From the NCBI GenBank assembly GCA_031376455.1, contig JANMDU010000001.1, positions 124,001-188,000 of the forward strand: a DNA stretch of 64,000 nt, given 5' to 3'. Numbering within the stretch: position 1 is the first letter of the stretch; the number at the start of each line of letters is the position of its first letter. The notes beneath the pieces were generated by a model. It made no database searches and was not told the DNA's origin. It was given only the letters and a program-made list of their open reading frames with translations. This DNA comes from JANMDU01 sp031376455. Lineage in GTDB: Bacteria; Pseudomonadota; Gammaproteobacteria; Burkholderiales; Burkholderiaceae_C. Below are positions 25,647 through 33,249 of the stretch, one piece after another. The position numbers and the translations under genes were made by a program.

Positions 25647-28214
25647 ATGAGTGAGCCTACCAACAACCCAAATAATGCCAAAGAGCCCGTTGATAACAGC
25701 GTGAAAGCCAGCCCTTCCACGGCGGCCGGCAGTGCGGAATACGGGTCTGAGTCGATCCAGATCCTTGAAGGCTTGGAAGCTGTACGCAAGCGTCCTGGCA
25801 TGTACATTGGCGATACATCAGACGGCACGGGCTTGCACCATTTGGTGTTTGAGGTGGTAGACAACTCGATTGATGAAGCGCTCGCAGGTCATTGCGACGA
25901 TATCGTCGTCACCATTCATACCGACAATTCGATCAGTGTGGTGGACAACGGACGCGGTATTCCTACTGGCGTGAAAATGGACGACAAGCACGAGCCTAAG
26001 CGTTCGGCATCTGAGATTGCGCTGACGGAATTGCACGCCGGAGGCAAATTTAACCAAAACAGTTACAAGGTTTCGGGTGGTTTGCACGGCGTAGGCGTGA
26101 GCTGTGTGAACGGGCTATCGAAGTGGTTACGGCTGACCGTGCGCCGCGAAGGGCAGATGCATCAGTTGGAGTTTGCGCAAGGGGCAGTGCAAAACCGCAT
26201 CATTGAAAAGCGCGAGGGTGTAGAAGTCTCGCCCATGCGTGTCTCTGGGCAAACAGAGAAGCGCGGCACAGAAGTACATTTCTTGCCCGATACAGAAATC
26301 TTCACGCAAAACCACGAATTTCACTACGAAATCTTGGCCAAGCGTCTGCGCGAGCTGAGCTTTTTGAACAATGGCGTGCGGATTCGTTTGCATGATGAGC
26401 GCAGCGGCAAGAGCGATGATTTCGCGGGCGCGGGCGGTGTGAAGGGCTTTGTGGAATACATCAACGGCGCCAAGAAAGTGCTGCACCCCACCACCTTCAG
26501 CGCGATGGGCGAGCGCCCAGCAGACAGCTATGGCGGCATCCCCGGCACGCATATCGGCGTGGAAGTGTCGATGCAGTGGAACGAGAGCTATAACGAAAAC
26601 GTGCTCTGCTTTACCAACAACATTCCTCAGCGCGACGGCGGCACACACCTGACCGGCCTGCGCTCCGCGATGACGCGTGTGATCAGTAAATACATTGAAG
26701 TCAGCGAGATGGCGAAGAAAGCAAAAGTCGAGATCAGCGGCGACGATATGCGCGAGGGTTTGTGTTGCGTGCTGAGTGTGAAAGTGCCTGAGCCAAAATT
26801 CTCGAGCCAAACCAAAGACAAACTGGTGAGCAGCGAAGTGCGCGCGCCGGTGGAAGACATTGTGGCCAAAGCGCTCACCGACTATTTGGCTGAGCGCCCG
26901 AATGATGCAAAAATCATCTGCGGCAAGATCATTGATGCAGCCCGCGCCCGCGATGCTGCGCGCAAAGCCAGAGAGATGACGCGCCGCAAGGGCGCATTGG
27001 ATGGCTTCGGCCTGCCCGGCAAGCTCGCCGATTGCCAAGAAAAAGATGCCTCGCTGTGTGAGATTTACATCGTCGAGGGCGATTCCGCAGGCGGCTCTGC
27101 CAAGCAAGGCCGCGATCGTAAATTCCAAGCGATTCTGCCTCTGCGCGGCAAGATTTTGAACGTCGAAAAAGCCCGCTACGACAAGCTGCTCACCAGCAAT
27201 GAAATCGTCACGCTGATTACCGCGCTTGGCACCGGCATTGGCGCAGTAGGCGGCAGCGATGATTTCAACGTAGACAAGCTGCGCTACCACCGCATCATCA
27301 TCATGACCGACGCTGACGTGGACGGCGCGCACATTCGCACCTTGCTGCTCACCTTCTTCTATCGCCAAATGCCCGCCTTGGTCGAGCGCGGCCACATCTA
27401 CATTGCGCAGCCGCCGCTTTATAAGGTGAAGCACGGCAAGGCCGAGCAATACCTCAAAGATGGGAACGATCTCGATGCTTATTTGCTGCGCGTTGCCATG
27501 GACGGCGCAAAGCTCGTGCCTGGTAAAGATAAAGCGGTGATCCAAGGCGACACCTTGCTAGAAATCGCCCGCAAATACCAGCTCGCGCATGCCGTGATTG
27601 GCCGCTTGTCTAACTGGATGGATGGCGAAGCGCTGCATGCCATCATGAATGGCGTGGCGCTGAATTTGGACACGATGGCCGACGCAGAAAAATCCGCTGC
27701 CGCATTACAGGGTGGCCTGCACGCAGCAACAGTGGCCGCCGTGTTTGACGCGCGCACAGACAAGCATGTGCTCACCATCACGCGCCGCGTGCATGGCAAC
27801 GACAAGCTCTCCACCATTACCGCAGACTTCGTGCATGGCGGCGACTATGCCGCGCTCGTTGATGCGGCGCTGACCTTTCAAGGCTTGGTGACAGACGGCG
27901 CGCTTGTACAGCGAGGCGAAGGCGAACGCCAAAAAGAAAGCAAAGTCGCCGATTTCCGCGAAGCCATGCAATGGCTCATTGGCGAAGCCGAGCGCTCCAC
28001 CAGCCGCCAGCGCTACAAGGGCTTGGGCGAGATGAACCCCGAGCAACTCTGGGAAACCACCATGGACCCAACTGTGCGCCGCCTGCTCAAAGTGCAAATT
28101 GAAGATGCCATCGAAGCCGACCGCGTGTTCACCACCCTCATGGGCGACGAGGTCGAGCCGCGCAGACAGTTCATTGAAGACAATGCGCTGAGGGCGATGA
28201 ATATTGATGTGTAA
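25647..28214 (+). CDS. gyrB: DNA gyrase subunit B
   Basis: An 855-residue type II topoisomerase subunit. GHKL ATPase motifs EVVDNSIDEALAG (residues about 71-83), VVDNGRGIPTG and GGLHGVGVSCVNGLS; TOPRIM motifs EGDSAGGSAKQGRDR (about 473-487) and DADVDGAHI; and the C-terminal RYKGLGEMNPEQLWETTMDP. It supplies ATP-driven negative supercoiling with GyrA. It is the last core gene before the accessory island. Confidence 0.98.
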   Translation: MSEPTNNPNNAKEPVDNSVKASPSTAAGSAEYGSESIQILEGLEAVRKRPGMYIGDTSDGTGLHHLVFEVVDNSIDEALAGHCDDIVVTIHTDNSISVVDNGRGIPTGVKMDDKHEPKRSASEIALTELHAGGKFNQNSYKVSGGLHGVGVSCVNGLSKWLRLTVRREGQMHQLEFAQGAVQNRIIEKREGVEVSPMRVSGQTEKRGTEVHFLPDTEIFTQNHEFHYEILAKRLRELSFLNNGVRIRLHDERSGKSDDFAGAGGVKGFVEYINGAKKVLHPTTFSAMGERPADSYGGIPGTHIGVEVSMQWNESYNENVLCFTNNIPQRDGGTHLTGLRSAMTRVISKYIEVSEMAKKAKVEISGDDMREGLCCVLSVKVPEPKFSSQTKDKLVSSEVRAPVEDIVAKALTDYLAERPNDAKIICGKIIDAARARDAARKAREMTRRKGALDGFGLPGKLADCQEKDASLCEIYIVEGDSAGGSAKQGRDRKFQAILPLRGKILNVEKARYDKLLTSNEIVTLITALGTGIGAVGGSDDFNVDKLRYHRIIIMTDADVDGAHIRTLLLTFFYRQMPALVERGHIYIAQPPLYKVKHGKAEQYLKDGNDLDAYLLRVAMDGAKLVPGKDKAVIQGDTLLEIARKYQLAHAVIGRLSNWMDGEALHAIMNGVALNLDTMADAEKSAAALQGGLHAATVAAVFDARTDKHVLTITRRVHGNDKLSTITADFVHGGDYAALVDAALTFQGLVTDGALVQRGEGERQKESKVADFREAMQWLIGEAERSTSRQRYKGLGEMNPEQLWETTMDPTVRRLLKVQIEDAIEADRVFTTLMGDEVEPRRQFIEDNALRAMNIDV

Positions 28215-28253
28215 GCGCCATACCGAAGAACGACAGCGATAACGACAGCGACC

Positions 28254-28520
28254 ATGCCCGTCATATCCTACTTCTTCGGTATTTACATCCGCATGTATCA
28301 CGCTGATCACCCGCCTGCGCATTTCCACGTTGAATACCAAGGGCACGAAGCCTTTGTGAGCATCTTGACGGGTGAGGTGCAAAAAGGCCACTTACCGACC
28401 AAGGCCGCCCGCATTGTGCGAGAGTGGGCGTTGGAGCACCAAGAAGAGCTGATGACAAATTGGCAGAGAGCAGTTAACCTTATGCCTTTGGAGCGCATCC
28501 CAGGAGCCGACAATGATTAA
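28254..28520 (+). CDS. DUF4160 family protein
   Basis: An 88-residue protein with the family pattern FFGIYIRMYHADHPPAHFHV near the N-terminus, whose His cluster is the hallmark. Function is not established; it is commonly paired with a DUF2442 gene in a toxin-antitoxin-like arrangement. It overlaps the DUF2442 gene by eight bases. First accessory gene after gyrB. Confidence 0.8.
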   Translation: MPVISYFFGIYIRMYHADHPPAHFHVEYQGHEAFVSILTGEVQKGHLPTKAARIVREWALEHQEELMTNWQRAVNLMPLERIPGADND

Positions 28521-28782
28521 GATTGTTCACGCACGTTGGATCAAAGATCAGCAAATTGCTTTGACGTTTTCAGACGGCAGCGAGGGCGTGTATGACTTTG
28601 CTTCTCTGCTTGCGTTTAAGACACCGCTGACTCAGCCTTTGCAGGATACCGCCGCATTTCAAAAGTTCTTCTTAGAGCTGGGTGCGCTGTGCTGGCGGCA
28701 TGGATTGGAGTTTAGCGCTGACAAACTTCACGCAGACTTAGTGGCAGCTAATTTATTGCATCAGGCGGCAGAGGCCGCATGA
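28513..28782 (+). CDS. DUF2442 family protein
   Basis: An 89-residue protein. IALTFSDGSEGVYDFASLL and the later ALCWRHGLEFSADKLHADL match DUF2442, where the domain is proposed to bind DNA or regulate its partner. It is translationally coupled to the DUF4160 gene. Biological role unknown. Confidence 0.8.
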   Translation: MIKIVHARWIKDQQIALTFSDGSEGVYDFASLLAFKTPLTQPLQDTAAFQKFFLELGALCWRHGLEFSADKLHADLVAANLLHQAAEAA

Positions 28783-28865
28783 CCTTAATAAAGCATGCTG
28801 AGTCAATCGAAGACACTATAGAAGCTGGCCGTAAGCGCACCCATCTCATGGGCGACAGAGATTGA
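28779..28865 (+). CDS. Short ORF or gene remnant overlapping DUF2442 stop
   Basis: A 28-codon frame starting in the DUF2442 stop (ATGA), MTLIKHAESIEDTIEAGRKR onward, ending 11 bases before the methyltransferase ATG. It could be a small coupled gene or the cut-off start of a lost gene at the island edge. Coding status is uncertain. Confidence 0.25.
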   Translation: MTLIKHAESIEDTIEAGRKRTHLMGDRD

Positions 28866-28876
28866 TGTTTTAGGGC

Positions 28877-30424
28877 ATGCTTAAGCTGATTGATTTATTT
28901 GCGGGTCCTGGAGGGCTTGGTGAAGGTTTTTCTGCGCTAAATAGCGGGTCAACTTTCAAGATAGGCGTTTCAGCGGAAATGGAGGCGAGCGCGCATGCGA
29001 CGCTTACTCTTCGCAGCCTTTACCGACATATTAGGAATAAGGGCGACGCCAAAGCGCTCAGTGCCTACTACGATTACTGCAACTCAGATACAGCACCACA
29101 CCCATCGACAAAGCTTGAGTCAGCTTGGCAACTAGCCAAAGATGAGGCGCAGCAATTGACTTTAGGTACCAGGGGCGACAATAAAAAGCTTTATGAGCTG
29201 ATTCAATGTCGTGGGTTGACAGGCGATGAAACGGTGGTGATAGGTGGACCTCCATGCCAAGCGTATTCATTGGTAGGGCGAGCAAGAAATCAAGGCATCA
29301 AAGACTACGTAGCAGAGGAAGATGCGCGCCATTACCTTTACAAGCAATACCTGCATATCTTGCATAGAGCAAAACCAAGCGTCTTCGTTATGGAGAACGT
29401 AAAAGGAATCTTGTCTTCTAAAATTAATGGGCGAAAGATTTTTTACGACATACTTCGTGATCTAACGAATCCAACTGTCGCTATTGGGGAAAGTGGAGGG
29501 GTCCGTTACACCATCCATTCATTGGTTGTTCCAACTAAGTATGAGCGAGGGATGGCGCCCGAAGATATTAATGCCTCTGACTTTATAGTTCGATCGGAAG
29601 ACTTTGGCATACCCCAAACTCGGCATCGAGTAATTTTGCTTGGCGTTCGCGAGGATATGCAATATGACGGAGCACACTTGCTGAAGTCAAGGCCGCAAGT
29701 TACCATAAACGACGCAATTGATGAGCTACCAAATTTGCGCAGCGCTCTTGGCAAAAATGACAGTGCCACTAACTGGCATAAAACCGTTGAAGCGATTGGG
29801 AATTTACTTGTTACTGATGCAAGAACTCGCAGAGATCAAACGACCGCCGCTTTTCTAAAACAAGCAGTAACCAGCTTACAAACAAAGTTAGAGACTGGTG
29901 CACTTCGGCTTAGTCTGCGAGATTACGAACAGACTACGAGTGCTTACTTGCGTTGGGTTCGAGACCATAGAGGACTGAAGGTTTGGCTAAACCATCAGGC
30001 ACGCTCGCATATGGATAGTGACCTAGGCCGATATCTTTACGCTGCGGCTTTTGCTGAGCATCATAAAAAATCACCCAAAGGACACGCCGAGTTTCATCTT
30101 ACCGGGCTGGCGCCAGCGCACAAGAATTGGACGAGCGGAAAGTTCTCTGATCGGTTTCGTGTACAACTAGTGGGTATACCAAGTACAACCATCACGAGTC
30201 ACATATCAAAAGATGGACACTATTTCATCCACCCTGATGCGACACAGTGTAGAAGCCTGACCGTTCGAGAGGCTGCTAGGCTACAAACATTTCCTGATAA
30301 TTATTTTTTTCAAGGTAATAGAACTCAGCAGTACCACCAAGTTGGCAATGCAGTTCCCCCACTTCTTGCAAATCAAATTGCAAAAATTGTTGCCAAAATA
30401 CTTCGCGAAAATGTCGGCTCTTAG
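28877..30424 (+). CDS. DNA (cytosine-5) methyltransferase
   Basis: A 515-residue C5-cytosine methyltransferase. Motif I LIDLFAGPGGLGEGF (residues about 4-18), the catalytic motif IV GGPPCQAYS with Cys at about residue 125, motif VI VMENVKG, motif VIII PQTRHRVILLG, and motif X QVGNAVPPLLANQ near the C-terminus. The target recognition segment lies between VIII and X, and the recognised sequence cannot be read from it. Convergent with the AIPR end of the sigma/ATPase/Z1 operon, 42 bases apart, so it is probably the protective methylase of that system. It is A+T-richer than the facing operon (26 of 60 G+C in the line at 29761). No vsr gene is beside it. Confidence 0.93.
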   Translation: MLKLIDLFAGPGGLGEGFSALNSGSTFKIGVSAEMEASAHATLTLRSLYRHIRNKGDAKALSAYYDYCNSDTAPHPSTKLESAWQLAKDEAQQLTLGTRGDNKKLYELIQCRGLTGDETVVIGGPPCQAYSLVGRARNQGIKDYVAEEDARHYLYKQYLHILHRAKPSVFVMENVKGILSSKINGRKIFYDILRDLTNPTVAIGESGGVRYTIHSLVVPTKYERGMAPEDINASDFIVRSEDFGIPQTRHRVILLGVREDMQYDGAHLLKSRPQVTINDAIDELPNLRSALGKNDSATNWHKTVEAIGNLLVTDARTRRDQTTAAFLKQAVTSLQTKLETGALRLSLRDYEQTTSAYLRWVRDHRGLKVWLNHQARSHMDSDLGRYLYAAAFAEHHKKSPKGHAEFHLTGLAPAHKNWTSGKFSDRFRVQLVGIPSTTITSHISKDGHYFIHPDATQCRSLTVREAARLQTFPDNYFFQGNRTQQYHQVGNAVPPLLANQIAKIVAKILRENVGS

Positions 30425-30466
30425 TATCCGTAATGAGTGCCATCCGAAGGGCGTCGATATATGCGG

Positions 30467-32236
30467 CTAGCTAAACTCGGGAATGTTTGCTGCTGCGGCA
30501 GAATAACTTGCTCCCAGTACCCAAGCCCGGCACTCAGGGCGTTTGGCCCATTCTGACACCATTTTTCCACCGGCGCTTTTATGTAGTTCGTCATTTACTT
30601 GTTCTGCCCAAAGTGCAATCTGGTTCAGAAGCTCAGGGGAAATCGCTTGCTTGCTGTATACGCTTTCGAGACGGATTCGATCCCCTAATTTTTCTGAAAG
30701 TAGCGACACTGTGTACGCAACAACGTTTGCTTGGAAGGCTTGGAACATTGGACGAATGAGCTTCTGCGCCTCGCGAAAAATCTTGGCTTTGGCAATCATT
30801 GCTTTGTACTCCGTCACCGTTGGCAAGGGAGCCTCTTGCCCGTCGACGGGCGTTAGCCCGGCCATAAAGCGGTCGAAGTTTTTCTGTGATCCAAGACTGA
30901 CAATGTCGGGCTTTTTATCCCAAGCGTTTATGTATTTTGCCAAGTCGGTTTTAGTGATGCGCCGCGCCGCGGGGATCGCGTCCTTCAATGCTTTTAGTTT
31001 TGCCGGCGTCGTGCCCTCGCGCGCCAACATCGTGCTGTAGCTTCCTGACGCTCGCTCGTAAAACCACTGGCTAACACCGTCCGGGCAGAACACAGTGCGC
31101 GAGAGTTTCTCGATCTCGACGTGAAACGGCTTATTCGCCGACAGATCGGACTGACGCACAGCGTTTTGGCTATTTGCATACCGAGAAATATCCGAGACCA
31201 AAGCCTCTTCTTTCGTCGCGTCGTCATCGCGCATAACGATGATCTTGGCAGGAACGCGCACTCGGCTCAGGTCGGTCTCGGGATACTTCTTTTTTGTGAA
31301 GTAGATTGAAGCAGTCGTTTGTCCGCCGTTGACAATTTGAAGGCCTTTGAGCCACAGGATGCCGGTGGAGCCTTCGCCCCCCGCCTTATCCAGCTCCATC
31401 TTGTCGGCGACGATCACGATGCCGTTGTTGTAGGCCATGAAACGTTCGGGGGCGGTGCGCAGGGTAGTTTGAATGCCAGCGTTCACGCCCTTGCCTTTAA
31501 CGCTTAAAAACGAGCGGACGTTGGCTTCAAGTAGGCGCGCTCCGAATTGCTCGTACAGCAGTCGCAGCGCCTCTGCGGGAATGGCCGTCAGGGCGTAGTC
31601 GTAATCACTTTCGCCAGGGACGTAGACGCAGGGCAGAGGGCCGCCGCACACCAATTTGAAATCGACGATCAGCTCGTCGCGAGGTTTGCCCTCGGACCAG
31701 TGGCGGTGGAGGCGCTGGATGTCCATGACTTCCAGCCGCACGGCTTTGCCGCCAATGTCGCGCGTCTTGAAGCTCTTGGACTTGGCGACTCTGTCGGTGA
31801 TGACATAGACGCGAATTTGCTCGAGGTCGTCATAGATGGCTTGCAGAGTCTCTGCCAGCGAGCGCACGTCGCTCGAAGGGTCCAGCTTGGGAGCCATCTT
31901 GCCCTCCGCGCACAGCGTTAGGAAGCGCAGGCATTGCTCCACAGCCGTCTTGGTGTCGGCGTCGGGGATGGCTATTGGCTCTTCGGCGTTCGCATACAAG
32001 CTCACGAAGAGGTCGAGCTGATCGCCTTCTTCCGAAATTGAGTACCCGCTAAGGCGAAGGTTTGCGTTTCCCACCTTGCCCTCGAAGTGGCATTCCACCG
32101 GCTCGAAGGTCATGCCGATGTCCGACATGTGTTCCATGACGATACCGCAGAACACCAGTTCCTCGTAAAGGGCGCCGTCGCGCATTTGCGCTTTGACCGC
32201 GCTCTGCGTCTCGCGTAGGAATTCAGACAGATCCAT
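30467..32236 (-). CDS. AIPR family protein (abortive infection phage-resistance)
   Basis: About 589 residues from the ATG at 32236; a TTG at 32242 overlapping the previous stop is an alternative. Diagnostic AIPR motifs are MAYNNGIVIV (residues about 270-279) and LQIVNGGQTTAS (about 304-315), followed by RYANSQNAV. The AIPR family was named from phage-resistance plasmid genes; its molecular activity is uncertain. It is the last gene of the five-gene operon, two bases after the PD-(D/E)XK gene, so it should be a core part of the defence complex. Confidence 0.88.
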   Translation of the reverse strand: MDLSEFLRETQSAVKAQMRDGALYEELVFCGIVMEHMSDIGMTFEPVECHFEGKVGNANLRLSGYSISEEGDQLDLFVSLYANAEEPIAIPDADTKTAVEQCLRFLTLCAEGKMAPKLDPSSDVRSLAETLQAIYDDLEQIRVYVITDRVAKSKSFKTRDIGGKAVRLEVMDIQRLHRHWSEGKPRDELIVDFKLVCGGPLPCVYVPGESDYDYALTAIPAEALRLLYEQFGARLLEANVRSFLSVKGKGVNAGIQTTLRTAPERFMAYNNGIVIVADKMELDKAGGEGSTGILWLKGLQIVNGGQTTASIYFTKKKYPETDLSRVRVPAKIIVMRDDDATKEEALVSDISRYANSQNAVRQSDLSANKPFHVEIEKLSRTVFCPDGVSQWFYERASGSYSTMLAREGTTPAKLKALKDAIPAARRITKTDLAKYINAWDKKPDIVSLGSQKNFDRFMAGLTPVDGQEAPLPTVTEYKAMIAKAKIFREAQKLIRPMFQAFQANVVAYTVSLLSEKLGDRIRLESVYSKQAISPELLNQIALWAEQVNDELHKSAGGKMVSEWAKRPECRAWVLGASYSAAAANIPEFS

Positions 32237-32238
32237 AT

Positions 32239-33249
32239 TCAAATCGCTCCAAGTTGTTTGAGTGCTGCATCGACCCCTATGTTGTCGCCCGGCGCTTTGT
32301 CCAAGTCGATTTCATAAATGGCTCGCGTGATCCCAGTGGGCGCGGTGCCGGGAGTCAGCCGTGGAAAGCCCTCGCCGACTTTGACTACCCGGATGTCGTT
32401 CAAAACGAATCGGCGGTGGTAGCGGCCGTCGTGCGAGTCGATGTAGCCCGCCGCTAGAAGCCGCTCGGAAAGCAGTCGAACGGCCTCCGCGTCGCCGTGG
32501 ATTGCTGCGCGCATGGCCGCGACGAATTCTGGAAGATTCTGCCCGGATTCGACTTGGCGAAACCGGGTGCCCGCCACGAACAAAGGCTGGCGGACCGAAT
32601 CGTCGAGTTGCTCGAGCGAACCGATTTTGGCAGGGAAGCCCTTAGCCGAGAGGGTGGCCTTGGTTTCCAACGCCCCTGTGCCAATTTCAAAATCCTGAAC
32701 CCCGTCGAGCGGTCCGACCCATGACTCGATAGCTTGCGCGGCGGCGACTCCCGCGCCGACGATCGTGCTTAGCAAAACAAGCTCGCCAACCAGACCGATT
32801 TCCGCTTCTGGGCTCAGTGCTTGAGTGCCCTTGCGCATGAACTCTTGCCATGCGCCCACGCGACCGATGCAGACGCGGGCGAGTCGCGCTTCATCGGCAC
32901 CTGCTGTCACCGCGTCGTCCAACGCCCCGATGACATCGCATGACATGGCCGCGAACAGATCGGTACTTCCCGCGAACTTGCGGGACAAGGCGATCCAGAG
33001 TTTACCTGCGCCCTCGAGATCGGCGCGCTCCACGGAAAATCCCTGGCCCTCGGGGAGTTTGTCGGCGGCGGGGATTTTTGCCGAGGGGAACCCGACCAGC
33101 ACTGCTTCAGCGTTGTCCGGAGACCGGCGTCCCGCGCGCACGTCCAGCGGACCCGAAGGCGGCAGGGCGATCGAGCGCCAGCCGGGCTCTGTATCATCGC
33201 CAGTGAGCGACGACCATGCCAATAGAAAGTCTTTACTCGGACGGGCCAT
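32239..33249 (-). CDS. PD-(D/E)XK motif protein (putative nuclease)
   Basis: A 336-residue protein. The predicted nuclease core is in the middle: GLVGELVLL (residues about 152-160), then VQDFEIGTGALETKATLSAKG (about 183-203), where D, E and the ETK triplet match a PD...ExK active site. Such proteins accompany Z1 helicases and GHKL ATPases in restriction-like operons and are the likely DNA-cutting component. It overlaps the Z1 gene by 17 bases and is followed closely by the AIPR gene. Confidence 0.82.
   Translation of the reverse strand: MARPSKDFLLAWSSLTGDDTEPGWRSIALPPSGPLDVRAGRRSPDNAEAVLVGFPSAKIPAADKLPEGQGFSVERADLEGAGKLWIALSRKFAGSTDLFAAMSCDVIGALDDAVTAGADEARLARVCIGRVGAWQEFMRKGTQALSPEAEIGLVGELVLLSTIVGAGVAAAQAIESWVGPLDGVQDFEIGTGALETKATLSAKGFPAKIGSLEQLDDSVRQPLFVAGTRFRQVESGQNLPEFVAAMRAAIHGDAEAVRLLSERLLAAGYIDSHDGRYHRRFVLNDIRVVKVGEGFPRLTPGTAPTGITRAIYEIDLDKAPGDNIGVDAALKQLGAI

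Noticed and set aside
26127..27545. 472-codon open frame antisense to gyrB
   Set aside because: Lies fully inside gyrB, whose motifs are intact; composition and content look like a shadow of codon bias.
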